Shown: positions 1-10,889, numbered from the stretch's first letter. The stretch is DNA of 64,000 nt from Apodemus sylvaticus (GCF_947179515.1 NC_067478.1:28104605-28168604); one strand, 5' to 3'. Notes: generated by a model not told the origin, from the letters alone. A program made the numbers and translations.

Positions 1-116
1 TCTACAGCGTATTGTACAAAACAGATTGAGTGAAGAAGGGGGAGAAATTTGTCCTAAAGGGATAACAAGACAAAGGAGTAATGTGAAGAAGGTGATTGTT
101 TCAGAAAGAAAAGTCT

Positions 117-292
117 GGCCGGGCAGTGGTGGCACACACCTTTAAGCCCAGCACTTGGGAGGCAGAGGCAGGCAGATTTCTAAGTTTGAGGCCAGCCTGG
201 TCTACAGAGTGAGTTCCAAGACAGCTAAGACTACACAGAGAAACCCTGTCTCAAAAGCAAAACAAAACAAAACAAAAAAGAAAGAAAGAAAA
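117..292 (+). repeat. B1 SINE
   Basis: 7SL-derived B1 element in + orientation. It has the usual head, the internal GAGGCAGAGGCAGG block, the AGCCTGGTCTACAGAGTGAG block and the AAACCCTGTCTCAAA end, followed by an A-rich (AAAAC)n tail. Confidence 0.9.
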
Positions 293-847
293 GTCTGAGT
301 ATGCAGACAGGATGGGCTGGAAGCCTGGTGTGACTGAGGAGTGTAGGTTCCCAGCAGAGCTATGGTGAGATGGGACTTGGCTTCTTGCTTTGGAGAAGCA
401 GGGGAAAGAGCAGCCAGTTCTGGATAATTGGGGCTTAGATACTTTGATAAAACAGACATGTTAAAACTGAGAATTCAGACTTTTCTGGCTTTGCTGGTAG
501 GGATGTGAATTGGTCTAAGTTAAAGAGAAGGGCACTGATGACAGTAAGGGATGTGCAGAGGCCCCATAGACTTCAGGACCCTTTGAGCCAGTGCTGTCCC
601 TCCACAGCCACTACTGTGTCTGACAGGCCAGCTTTACCCCTAAGCTGCTTTTCTTCTCAGTTGGGTGGCTGATTATGAAAGAGCGCTCATCCCCTCATTC
701 ACATTCAGAAAAAAGCTGTTGATTTCCAAAAGCTGAATTAACTTAGGCTCAATGTTATTGTAGTAAACAGGATAGAATCGCGCTGTTCATCTTAGACTAG
801 GTGCTTTCCACTTTATTACTGCCCCTGGACAAGGACTTTTAGGTACT

Positions 848-958
848 TTTTTCTTTCTCCTCCTCCTCTTTCTCTTCCTCCTACTCCTCCTCTTCCTCCT
901 TTTCCTCTTTCTCTTCTTCTTCTGCTTCCTCCTCCTCCTTTCTCTTCTTCCCCCTCTT
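848..958 (+). repeat. Pyrimidine-rich (CTT/CCT)n tract
   Basis: About 110 bases of almost pure C and T built from CTCCT and TTCT units. It is a low-complexity tract inside the Pls1 intron, just left of a B1 element in minus orientation. Confidence 0.85.
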
Positions 959-967
959 GGTTTTCTA

Positions 968-1128
968 GACGGCTTTTTGTTTTGGTTTTGTTTTGTTTTG
1001 TTTTGTTTTTTGGTGTAGCTCTGGCTGTCCTGGAACTTTCTCTCTAGACCAGGCTGGCCTCAAACTCATAGATTCATCTGCCTCTACTTGCTGATTTCTG
1101 GTATTAAAGAGGTTCACCACCAACACTA
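968..1128 (-). repeat. B1 SINE
   Basis: Reverse-strand B1. A (TTTTG)n run (the complement of the A-rich tail) is followed by the reverse complement of the B1 body, including CTGGCTGTCCTGGAACTT and AGACCAGGCTGGCCTC. Confidence 0.85.
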
Positions 1129-1187
1129 ATACTTTTTTTTTCTTAATTACCCCTTCCCTGCCAATCATTTATTATTATAAGCATTTT

Positions 1188-1381
1188 GCCCACATATAAG
1201 TCTGTGTCCATGTCCATGCCCATGTCTAGTTAGTGCCCGTGGAGGTCAGAAGTGAGCTTCAGATCTCCTGGAACTAGAATTACAGAGGGTTGTGAGTCAC
1301 CACAAGGGTGCTGGGAATTAAGCTCAGGTTCTCTGGAAGATCAGCCAATGCTCTTACTTGGTGAGCTGTCTCTCCAGCCCT
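1188..1381 (-). repeat. B3-like SINE
   Basis: Reverse-strand, tRNA-derived rodent SINE of the B2/B3 group. The diagnostic end GAGCTGTCTCTCCAGCCC lies at about 1363-1380, and GGTTGTGAGTCACCAC and GTGCTGGGAATTAAGCTCAG are internal. Confidence 0.75.
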
Positions 1382-2358
1382 TTCCTGTGAATTTTTAATA
1401 TAGACATATATTGTATACTTGCTTATGTATTATATACTTTAAACATAAAGTTCCTTTAGATTGCATGGCTTATACCAGTTCAGTTTCATTATAGAGCACT
1501 GGATGGCAACATCTTTCCTTGAAAGGAAAGGAGTGATATCCAAAATATGGGTTCTGTAGAATCCAGAGAGATAAGGAGTGAGCCGGTGCTGGATAGGCAA
1601 GCAATAAGAGTTATTTTTCAACCTGAGAACAACAAATCATTTTCCGTGTGCAGGCAAGTTGCAAAATCAGTTCAGATACAGATTTTTTAAAATTTTAATT
1701 GCAATACTCTATCCCTTAGAGTAGTTGTCCATTTTTTAGTTCACTCTTTAAGTAATGGAAAAGTAGAATATCTTGGATATTAGTGTTAGACTGTCACAGT
1801 TCAGATACTTTATACTTATTGGCAGCTATGTTAGTCATTTGATCTTTTTGGACTTACGTACTTCACTGTTAAAATAAAGTATAGTTCATTTGTTTCCTGA
1901 GATGTAGGATTAAAAAAATTAGCAAGATATTTAAATCAATAAGAATACTATCTTTGTAAATGCCAGATTCCTTTCAGTATTTCACTTTCCTTTCTGAAAA
2001 TACTAAGTCATGGGAATTCATGGTTTACAGACATGAAATTATTAATTTAAAATGCATGAACTCCATCGTGAAAGTTATTTTTCACAGAATGGATGTAACA
2101 GTTGCCAAAAGAAGGAATTATCATGACCGTAAGTCGTATTCAGGTGTGGGGCAACTCTCTATACACTATAATTTACATGAAGACTAAAGGAAAATCATCT
2201 TTTTAATGGTTTATTACATGTGTTGGTTTCAGAAAAGCACCGTTAAATACAAAGATAATCTCTAGGTTGGCTTCAGTTATGTGACTATGACCAGAGGAGG
2301 CTGACATTTGTGAAAACTAAAGGTCAGATGGTGATGCACGTCTCTCTTCATTTCCTAG

Positions 2359-2483
2359 GACAAATCTATTAGCACAAGTTTGCCTGTCTTGGATCTAATA
2401 GATGCCATTGCACCAAATGCAGTCCGCCCAGAAATGATCAAGAGAGAACACCTGACTGATGACGACAAACTGAACAATGCTAA
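2359..2483 (+). CDS. Pls1: Plastin-1, penultimate coding exon
   Basis: Encodes 41 codons plus two bases, starting DKSISTSLPVLDLIDAIAP and ending ...DDKLNNA. This is part of the last calponin-homology domain (CH4) of the second actin-binding module. Plastins bundle actin filaments; plastin-1 (I-fimbrin) acts in intestinal microvilli and hair-cell stereocilia. The acceptor TTTCCTAG and donor AA|GTAAGC are canonical, and the phase (2 leftover bases) fits the next exon exactly. I prefer Pls1 to Pls3 or Lcp1 because of the DAIAPNAV segment and because Trpc1 follows, as it does in mammals. Paralogue identity is from memory. Confidence 0.9.
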
Positions 2484-2691
2484 GTAAGCCCTCCTGGTCT
2501 CTCTGACCACAGATCTGCTTGTCCTACAGCAATGCTCTTACCCTTTAAAATACGATTTCTGTGGGGAATAATGTTAAAAAAAAAATCATTCTTTGCCTTT
2601 TTTTGTTAAGTTAATCTTATAAAAATATTCTTCTGTTAAAAGAACAAAAGATAGATAACAGATCCCAAGATGTCTGCCTTTTCTTTTCAAG

Positions 2692-2827
2692 ATACGCCAT
2701 TTCAGTTGCTCGGAAGATTGGTGCCCGGATATACGCACTGCCTGATGACCTCGTTGAAGTGAAGCCAAAGATGGTGATGACTGTGTTTGCCTGCTTGATG
2801 GGAAAAGGACTGAACAGACTGAAATAA
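2692..2827 (+). CDS. Pls1: Plastin-1, last coding exon
   Basis: One base completes a lysine codon split across the intron, then 44 residues run YAISVARKIGARIYALPDDL...MGKGLNRLK to TAA at 2825-2827. IGARIYALPDDLVEV and MVMTVFACLMG are strongly conserved at the C-terminal end of CH4 in all plastins. The last residues GLNRLK differ from the GMKRV-type ending remembered for plastin-3, which supports Pls1. The acceptor TTCTTTTCAAG is preceded by a good pyrimidine tract. The intron between the two Pls1 exons is only 208 bases. Confidence 0.93.
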
Positions 2828-4500
2828 GGAAGCACTTGCTGCGATCTGCCACACTATACGCATCGAACGTCTTCAGTTTACAGAATCTTGAAATGTAGTG
2901 GGTCTAAAATCAGAATATCTGTATGCTCAAAATAGTTCTGTATCCAGTAGTGAATAATATCTTGTCCATACCAGTTAGAATTTGTCAATCTATTTTTGGA
3001 TAACACAATTACCTTAACAATCAATACCCATACAGGAATGTCTTATCAAGCTGCTATTTCATAATTAAATTATTTTATTTCCTAAGAGTCTTACCAAAAT
3101 AAGACTAATCATTCTTTTTTCATGGCTCAAAAAAGACCTGTATAAAGTTTTGTCAGGTCCTTCTGTTAAACGTGTTTGGATTTTTTTTTTGACGTGTTAT
3201 TTAATTTTGATAAAAAATATACTGAAAGTCATAATCTAACTTAATCCTTTTGGTTTTCTCCCCTTAACTGTGTAAAGTGACCTAAAATGTTCTGTAAATT
3301 TCTATATCATATGAAAATTTAAAGGGATAAGTATAATCCATCAACATTAAACTTTTTTAATAGAGAACTAACTCTTGAATAACCCCTATGGATCCCTCTC
3401 TTGTTTAACCTGTAGGAGCTTTTTTCTCAAACTTGGATTGTAGGTCCATGGCTACTTTACATGTGCTAGTTTGATAATACAGCTTCATCTCCAACATTGA
3501 GCATAAAACTGTATGTTGGTAAGGTGTTACATATATGTATTTCTCTAAGTCATCTGAGTTACTCACATTTTCTTAAATGGTATGTATTAAGTGGTCAAAC
3601 CAGCCATGAAGTATTTATTTTGCCCCCACAATGTGTGTGACACTTTTTCAGTTGTGGATATCTGGTCTGTGGAGATACATTTGGCAAATACTAAACTATG
3701 AATGTGAATATCATTATTTTTCTCCTAATTGCTTTCAAATACTTTCAGCCAAACATTGGATCGAACGTCCCAACTGACACCAATCCTATCCTGCTAGTGT
3801 CACATCACACTTATTAGTCTCAGGCTGTAGGGAGACCTATATAATTGGAATATGCCCACCAAATGGCTTCCATAGAGAGCTGCTTAGATAAAAGCTAAGG
3901 TTCGCTGTAGTTTCTCATGGTTCCCACAGCCCTGTATAAACTGGAAATTTTTAAAGTTTGTGTCCCTCGGGAAGAGTTAAAGCTTGCAGCCTCTTTTCCC
4001 TAGCAGTTGTAGCAGTAGAGAAGAACTTCTGTAGCTCATAGCTGAAGCCAGAAATGAGCTCCTCCCCCTCCACGTTAGTGCCAGTGAGCAATACTGCTGT
4101 GCAATGAAAGTGCTGTCACCTCTCTCCGTGTGAATGCGTCCTCCACGTCTTCATCGTCCACCTCCTCCTTGTCCACTGATTCCACTGATCGGAGCAGACA
4201 TCAGGAGTGAGAGTGTCTATGTGTTTGGGGTAGACTTTTTTAAATGAAGTGTACTGACAGGTGGGATTCTCAAATATATTCTTCTACGTGAAATTTCTTT
4301 GCCTTTTATATTTTGGTGATTGTTTTCTTATATGAAGATATAAGTATGCTTCTGCTCTTTTCCTGAGATTATTTAAATCATGCCTCTCTGGTTTTTCCAC
4401 TGTCATATTTACTAAAATAATCTGATTTACATGGAATTTAGCACTTTAAGGTGTTCTTTTTCTCATGAAGTATATTTAATAAAAATGCTGTGTATGTAGA
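2828..4500 (+). other. Pls1: Pls1 3' UTR
   Basis: About 1.67 kb from the stop codon to just after the AATAAA at 4478-4483. It is AT-rich, free of recognisable SINEs, and shows no other reading frame of note. The 3' end is inferred from the poly(A) signal; the cleavage site itself is not visible. Confidence 0.75.
4478..4483 (+). terminator. Pls1: Poly(A) signal of Pls1
   Basis: Canonical AATAAA, followed within 30 bases by T/GT-rich sequence (TGTGTATGTAGAATGTGTG) that fits a downstream element. It is the first strong signal after the stop in unique sequence. Confidence 0.75.
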
Positions 4501-4675
4501 ATGTGTGTTTATTTCATTTAAAGAAAAATAGAGGACCTTCAATATTGATCTGTTATAAGCTTGTTTCCTCACAAAAGATGACAACTCCTGAATGAAATAA
4601 TACAAAAGCTGTATTTCTTTAGTGTTTTTTCTTTCATATAAAAATTTTAATTCTAAAATTTTGCTTGTTTTTTAT

Positions 4676-4801
4676 TTAGTTTTTTGTTTTTCAGGACAGG
4701 GTTTCTCTGTATAGCTCTGGATGTCCTGGAACTACTCTGTAGACCAGGCTGGCCTTGAACTTAGAAATCCTCCTGCCTCTCTGCCTCTGAATACTGGGCT
4801 A
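4676..4801 (-). repeat. B1 SINE
   Basis: Reverse-strand B1. CAGGGTTTCTCTGTATAGC, AGACCAGGCTGGCCTTGAAC and CTCCTGCCTCTCTGCCTC are visible. The head end is lost. Confidence 0.85.
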
Positions 4802-4814
4802 ATTCTAAAATTTT

Positions 4815-5022
4815 AATGTTTTTATTAATATTTGTGTGGATACATGTATATACATGTATTACAATATTATATGATACATGTGTATGGGCATGTATGCATA
4901 CATGTGGATATCAGAGAACAAATTTGTTGGGTCAGTTTTCTCCTTGCACCTTTATGGGAATTGAACTCAGGGCTTCAGGTTTGAACAACCAGCACTTTTA
5001 TCTAGCCATTTCACCAGCCCTC
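4815..5022 (-). repeat. B3-like SINE, degraded
   Basis: The tRNA-related end ATTTCACCAGCCC lies at the right. GGGAATTGAACTCAGG is internal and a TG-rich tail region lies at the left, as in minus-orientation B3 elements. Confidence 0.6.
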
Positions 5023-5040
5023 ATAGGAAGAATTTTATTA

Positions 5041-5223
5041 AAGATGAACTAAGTAGCCGGGCGTGGTGGCTCACTCCTGTAATCCCAGCACTTGGGAGGT
5101 AGAGGCAGGCGGATTTCTGAGTTCGAGGCCAGCCTGGTCTACAGAGTGAGTTCCAGGACAGCCAGGGCTACACAGAGAAACCCTGACTCAAAAAAAAAAA
5201 AAAAAAAAAAAAAAGATGAACTA
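5041..5223 (+). repeat. B1 SINE with target-site duplication
   Basis: Near-consensus, young-looking B1 from GCCGGGCGTGGTGGC (5056) to a pure A tail of about 24 bases. The 11-base direct repeat AAGATGAACTA flanks it at 5041-5051 and 5213-5223, which marks the insertion site. Confidence 0.95.
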
Positions 5224-6493
5224 TGTGATTGTTATAAACCTAGTTTGTGATGAATGAAATCATTTGAGTGGACAAAATAATTAGCATAAGCTTACTGTCT
5301 CCAGTGTCCAAGTACCGCCACTAGATTCTTGGGCCTCAGCTAAGACAAACAGAAACAGTCATTTGAATTACATCCTAGTAGAGACCATCAGCCAGTCCAG
5401 CAATAGCAAGAAGTAAAGCAAGTAAGAAACAGAACAGAAAGAAGACAATGGAAGGAGGGAATGGTTCGCTGCAGACCGACTTCAGAGGAGAGAGAAAGGT
5501 TATCTGAGTCTGAGGCAAGGGCTCTCCGAGAAAAAAAACAATCGAGTGGGTGCTATGAGAAAGAAACAGATGTGCTCCTCAAGTAGTAAAGGGAGGAGAA
5601 CATGAGCAATATCAGTGGGATCCTACTTGTAGGGCTAGATCTAAATCTGAATTTCTTTCCCCTCTGACTGGTGGTGTGGTTGCTGTTTTGTTTTGTTTTT
5701 ACCTGTGACTTGAGGGAGTTGTGTAGAGTAATATGCTACTTTTAAGTTTTTTGCATACCATTGTTCATCGTAACTCCAACACTGATCTACATATCACATA
5801 TGCCAAATATATAGGTGTTGTTAGAATGTCCCAAGTTATGCCCGCTGAGCAGTTTAATAATCTGTATCCGAGACAATCCAAAGGCCTGAATTATAACACT
5901 AGCTTGCCTGAAGTAGGCTCTCTAATGCTTTGGAAGGTCTCCTAAGATTACTACCAAAGGGGGTTGGAATTCACTCCAGTCTTAGAAATTAATCCAGCCC
6001 CATAGTTTTTTTGGATAAAGAGCCTGTGTATGGCTATGAGTCATTTGAGTTAACTTCAAACACTGAAAATCTGGATGGCTCAGGGGTCGATTTCTGCTAA
6101 TGGCTAAACATTCTGCTGAGGAACTAAGGAAGTGCGTACACAGATGTAAAGACGTTCCTCTCTGCCACTGGCTTCACCTTGAACCACTTGGAAATTTCAC
6201 CAAACACATAAACTTGGAACTGTATTAAACATTACAGGGCAATGGGGCGATTGTTCAGAAACAAAAACTGGAACAACTCGAGATTAACTTTTACGTAAAA
6301 CACAGAAAATGTTTGAAAAAAAAAAGATGACTTTGGTATCAAAGGCTTTTAGAGAACATTTAAAAAGAACATTGATTCTAAAAATTTTAAAAATTAGGAA
6401 ATTAAATGTTGAAAGAGAAAGTGATGGGACAAAGTAGGCCAAATGGGAGAGGAAGTATTCCCCTCTAATATAAGTACATTTATCCATTGCTTT
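5224..6493. other. Intergenic, no feature seen
   Basis: Unique-looking sequence between Pls1 and Trpc1. The only frame of any length (5733-5945) resembles no family I recognise and has no splice or promoter context. I see no RNA gene or clear repeat here. Confidence 0.6.
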
Positions 6494-6699
6494 AAAAATC
6501 TAAACCTTGGGCTGGAGAGATGGCTCAGGGGGTAAGAGCACTGACTGCTCTTCCGAAGGTCATGAGTTCAAATCCCAGCACCCACATGGTGGCTCACAAC
6601 CATCTGTAAAGAGATCTGACACCTTCTAGTGTCTGAAGACAGCTACAGTGTACTCACATATAATAAATAAATCTTTATTTAAAAAAAAATCTAAACCTT
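6494..6699 (+). repeat. B2 SINE with target-site duplication
   Basis: Full-length B2 with GGCTGGAGAGATGGCTCA head, a B-box match GTTCAAATC, ACATGGTGGCTCACAACCAT, and the AATAAATAAATC A-rich 3' end typical of mouse B2. The exact 15-base duplication AAAAATCTAAACCTT flanks it at 6494-6508 and 6685-6699. Confidence 0.96.
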
Positions 6700-6839
6700 A
6701 AATGTAGAGTTCAGATCCCCCTCCCTGCCCCCAGTGTTGACTGCAGGAAGCAATAGAAAATTATTGAAAAGATATAGTTTTCAAGTCGCATTTGCTCTGT
6801 GTCAGACAACTGTAGTCTAAATAACAAATCTCTTATAAC

Positions 6840-7110
6840 TAAGTGGATATTAGTCTAGAAGCTTGGAATACCCAAGATACAATTTACAGACCAAATGAAG
6901 CTCAAGCAGAGGATGGCCTTGTTGGTCATCAAAGGGAGGAGAAGCCCTTGGTCCTGAGAAGGTTGGATGCCCCAGTATAGGGGAATGCCAAGACATGGAA
7001 GGGGGGAAAGGGTGATGGGATAGGGTGTTTTTGGAGGGAAAACCAGGAAAGGGGATAACATTTGAAATGCAAGTAAAGAAAATATCTAAGAAAAAAAAAA
7101 AAGAAAAAAT
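6840..7110 (+). mobile_element. LINE-1 3' end fragment
   Basis: Starts AAGTGGATATTAGTCTAGAAG, the end of L1 ORF2, and runs through a short 3' UTR to AAAATATCTAAGAAAAAAA. It is the same 3' end type as the L1 copies at 59.3-64 kb. It carries no coding capacity. Confidence 0.85.
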
Positions 7111-7389
7111 TAGATGTGATAAATGTAACAAATCCACTAAAAGGACTTGTATGGAGAGTAACTCCTAAACTGTGCTTATGCAACGGTTATAGGTCGCCTT
7201 TGACTTCCGTGCAAACACTTTTATATAGTAACTTTAGAAATATCAGGAACGTTAGACCATATTAAGTCACAAAGGTTGTTTTTAAAACGGCCTTTAGGAA
7301 CAAGGGAAATGTAAACACAAACTCCCAAATCAGTTGCTTGGCCAGGCTTTAGAACAATTCCGTACAAGATTTCAAATAAACGTTAATCC
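7111..7389 (+). other. Upstream flank of Trpc1 promoter
   Basis: Unique sequence between the L1 fragment and the CpG island. It includes a TATA-like TTTTATATAG at about 7219, but this lies outside the CpG-rich block. I see no other element. Confidence 0.5.
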
Positions 7390-8096
7390 TTCAGAAGCTC
7401 CATGGCACTTTCTGCGCTGCCGCAGCTGCAGCCGCAGCCGCAGCACGTACAGGCAGAGGATAAAATTACCTCAAATCTGCAACCAAGCAATTCCCAAGCC
7501 CGCAGGTGCTCAAAAAGACACGGCAGACGCGCCCCGGTGCTTGGCGACCGACGGGAGAGGCGTGTCAGCCCTGGACTCCGCCCCCGCCCCACCCCGCCCC
7601 TACAAGCCACGCCCCCGAGCCCGACTTCGCCGCAAGCCCCGCCCCGGTGTCGTCGCCTCCGCGGGGCCGAGGATGACGTGAGGAGAAAGCCGCGAACCTC
7701 TGCCTCCTGCGGGTGCTGCTGGGCCAGCGCTTCCCACAGCCCGGGAGCCAGACGTGCTGCGAAGCGCACCGCCGAGCTCTCCGGCCGGCGGCCCCCTCAC
7801 TCCCTCCCAGCCGGGCCGCCCCCTGTGCGGCCCCTGCGGCTCCTGGCACGGCCCCGCGCTCGGCTGCCGCCCTGGCGCGCTCCACTCTGTCGTCCCCGGA
7901 CGGGCGCGGACCAGCTCGACCGGGGCGCCGGCGGCTGGGCAGAGGGCGCTGGCCCCGGGGCCGCGCCAGCGCGGCCACCAACCTGGGGCTGTCCGTGGAG
8001 GGCGAGTGCTGGTTCCGGGGCGAGGCGACGCCCTTCGGGGCCAACGGGCCGCACGCAGATGTGGCCGTGGGAACGACTCACCCGTTTTCCAGCTCT

Positions 8097-8121
8097 GGGT
8101 CGGGGTCGGGGTCGGGGTCGG
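8097..8121 (+). promoter_or_regulatory. Trpc1: Predicted G-quadruplex in the Trpc1 5' leader
   Basis: A GGGTC/GGGGTC tandem gives G runs at 8097-8099, 8102-8105, 8108-8111 and 8114-8117 with two-base TC loops. That is a textbook G-quadruplex pattern, ending 9 bases before the in-frame ATG at 8127. In the open upstream frame it would read as a Ser-Gly repeat. Folding is inferred from pattern only. Confidence 0.65.
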
Positions 8122-8126
8122 CGCCC

Positions 8127-8346
8127 ATGGGGGCTCCGCCTCCGTCTCCTGGCCTGCCCCCGTCGTGGGCCGCGATGATGGCGGCCCTGTACCCGAGCAC
8201 GGACCTCTCGGGCGTCTCCTCCTCCTCCCTGCCTTCCTCCCCATCCTCCTCATCGCCCAACGAAGTGATGGCGCTGAAGGATGTGCGAGAGGTGAAGGAG
8301 GAGAACACCTTGAATGAGAAGCTTTTCTTGCTGGCGTGCGACAAGG
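8127..8346 (+). CDS. Trpc1: Trpc1 coding exon 1
   Basis: Two in-frame starts are possible. ATG 8127 gives MGAPPPSPGLPPSWAA ahead of MMAALYPSTDLSG; its context is weak (C at -3, G at +4). ATG 8175 begins the 793-residue form known for human, and the directly following ATG 8178 has A at -3 and G at +4. I annotate from 8127 because a mouse protein of 809 residues is remembered, but 8175/8178 is the safer conserved start. The exon encodes a serine-rich N terminus and the first helix of the ankyrin domain (NEKLFLLACDKG). The donor is G|GTGAGA at 8347; one base of the glycine codon carries over. Confidence 0.93.
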
Positions 8347-10889
8347 GTGAGAGCTAGGCCCCCTTCTCCACCTCCGGACACCCTAGCACCCACTCCCCGG
8401 GTCCGGCCCCTGCCTCAGCTTTTCCCGGTGCTCCTGCTTTTTCTTGAGTGCAGCGGCTGTTCCCACATCTGTGCACCCCGCAGGACTTCTGCCTAATTGA
8501 ACTTGAGCAGCAGGCAGGTAGGGCGGGGGCGGTGGACTCCCGCAGGTGGGAGCCTAGATCCCAAAGTTGCTCCGCTTCTGTCACTGATAAACTCTAGTTT
8601 GGAGTTACTTCTTCCCTTGGGAGCCAGAGGCTAGTTTTGGACCTTCTAATCCGAAAATTCTACGAATTTCCCTTATGATTTCTCCAATATATGGGCTGGC
8701 ACCTTGTAGTTTTTGTTTTTGTTTAAGACTTTTCCTTCTGTTTAGCATCAGCCAGCAGTGCCTTAGCCTGTTACAGTTGAATGGTATCCCATTATCCTAA
8801 ACACAAATAATACGAAATAAGGACTAGACACGAAAAATCCTGCCCTAGTTGCCGAAACTTGCCCCAGATTTCTGAAACCCCTTTGAGTTTTGGTTTTTTT
8901 TATTAGGGAGAAAGGTTCATTACTTCAGAGAGTTGGAGGGAGGCAAAGGTAGTAAAAAAAAAAATAAGTATAGGCGAAATAATGTGGAATATACTGTTTT
9001 TTAATCTAGGAATTGATCTCTTTATGGCCATGTAAAAAGACAAGCATGGTTTCAAGTGGAGCAGGAATGGGAATGGGAACTCGTTTGCTCTCAGATTGTG
9101 TTTATCTCTTATCTGAAAAAAAAATAGTACTGAAACATTCTGGTTCCTCAGTTAAGCAGATAGATGTTGAAAGGCTGTGTTTATTTGGGAAAACTTTGCT
9201 GGAACCATGCAGACTTCTGAAACCTGCTTCCAGAGGCCAGCTCATACTGTGGGAAAACTAGTTTACAGGACTTTTTGGATCTGTTCACATATAGATGTTT
9301 AAGTCAACAACATCTCCCTAAACCCTTTAAAGCATTTGAAATAGGTTTTTGTTTGTTACACAACTATGCTTAATCTTAGCCAGGCCAAAGACCCACCCCA
9401 TGCCTTGACATTTCACCATGGATTTAGAGCCAGGATGGGGAGGGCAGAATTTCCTCTGTCCCCTGGATTCCTAACTGTCTTCTGTCACCATTGTGGTAGG
9501 CTTGCTACATTATGAGGAAGGATACTTAACTTTTCTGTAGCAGCTTTGTGTACCGCAGGGCTCAGGATGCTTTCAAAATGTGCAACATTTCCTGAGAATA
9601 TATGCCACTGTTGTATTAACACCTTCCTTAATATATTTAGTGGTTCTTTCTGTTTTCCCTGTTTTGGAGGAGATTTGAAGGGTGTGAGGTTAGGAAGAAG
9701 AGTGGTTTGGGTAATTAAGAAGCAGAGTCCTGAGTATTGTTGAGAAGTTTTATGTTAGTTCTATCGCCTAATAGAACGATGTGTATGATGAGGACAATAA
9801 TTTGCATAAGGAAAGGGTGAAGAGAGTATAATTAGCCTGTAGGGTATTGGAGTCATATAGGCATCATTCTGTACAGCTCACAAGTGTCACAAGTTACAGA
9901 ACTTAAGCACTCAGTACAGGGACGTTTTGTAAATCACCAAAGTTTTAAAAAATTGAGACATGTACCATGGGAAGTGGTTCACGGTTATTTTAATAAAGGA
10001 TAGTGCAGCAGCTAGCTACCTTACTGGCATATCTACTGACCTCACAGTGTGCTTCTTTTTATTATTTTTAACTTGCTGCTCTTTGCCTTGCTATCAAAAT
10101 ATAGACATGAAGTTCTTAATTGTGTTAAGGCATTGGACGAAAAGCTCTATTAATGAGTTACTGACTACATCCATATTCTTTAGGAATTTTCCTGTAATAA
10201 AGATGTTTTCTTTATGTGCAGTAGTGAGGAACAGTAAGGGCAAAAATGTATGTTTATGTTCATAATATCTCTGAACAAATATAAGTTAAAGTTCAGTTTA
10301 ACTTAAGTGGCCTAGATGAGGTTTGGAAGGTAGGCTAGCCCTGGTTCCCTCCCCTGGGAAATTAAAAACAAATTACCCAAGTGAAACATCAGCACATTGT
10401 GTGTTATGGAGCTGAAGGGCGTTTAAAGGTTAAATCTGAATGTTCAAGTGCTGTTGTAATCTGAGTTTCTCTTGTCCCTAGTACTATAAACCTCAGACTA
10501 GTTCCCCCAGATTTAATGATGCCGAGGAGCCTAAGACTAGGAGTAATAGTTTAACACAGGTAATGAGAAGTTCACATGTTACTTGGAAGCCATAATTGAT
10601 AACATTAAAAAGCCAAAATGAATGATCAGGACTAAACAATTCCAGCACCAAAGCAATTACTTATGAGTTCTAGTAGGATTTCTTTGGGTTCCAAAACTTT
10701 TTTTCTTAATTTTATTATTTCCCTGTTTTATTATTAATTGGGAATATTTTAAGTAGAGTGTTATGAACCCATGTCAAAAGTATTTTATAGAAAGTTTTGT
10801 TTGAAAAGATTTATAAATATTTTGACACAAAAGCTTCCTACATGTCGCAACTAGCCTCAAATCTGGGTTGGGTCTTGTAGTCCATTTTG

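Larger units (their letters stand above)
1..2358 (+). other. Pls1: Pls1 intron (3' part)
   Basis: This is non-coding sequence upstream of the first Pls1 exon seen in the window. It holds two B1 elements, one B3-like element and a pyrimidine-rich tract, each listed separately. I looked for the preceding plastin exon and did not find one, so the intron probably starts before the window. The stretch 1380-2358 is AT-rich and shows nothing recognisable. Confidence 0.75.
7390..8560 (+). promoter_or_regulatory. Trpc1: CpG island and promoter of Trpc1
   Basis: The G+C and CpG content rises sharply from about 7390 and falls after about 8560, in an otherwise AT-rich, CpG-poor window. A cluster of GC boxes (CCCCGCCC, CCCCGCCCC, CCACGCCCCC types) lies at about 7575-7650, with a CRE-like TGACGT at 7674-7679. 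No TATA box lies near the cluster, so dispersed CpG-island initiation is expected. The exact transcription start cannot be seen; the 5' UTR probably begins between about 7650 and 7800. Confidence 0.88.

Noticed and set aside
1960..2187. 75-codon frame just before the first Pls1 exon
   Set aside because: Does not match the plastin sequence expected there and has no acceptor or donor pair in phase.
6509..6684. tRNA-like A and B boxes
   Set aside because: They are the internal polymerase III promoter of a B2 SINE. No separate tRNA gene with a cloverleaf was found anywhere in the window.
7383..8253. Several overlapping GC-rich frames on both strands of the CpG island
   Set aside because: High G+C removes stop codons by chance. 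Only the frame entering Trpc1 has external support.
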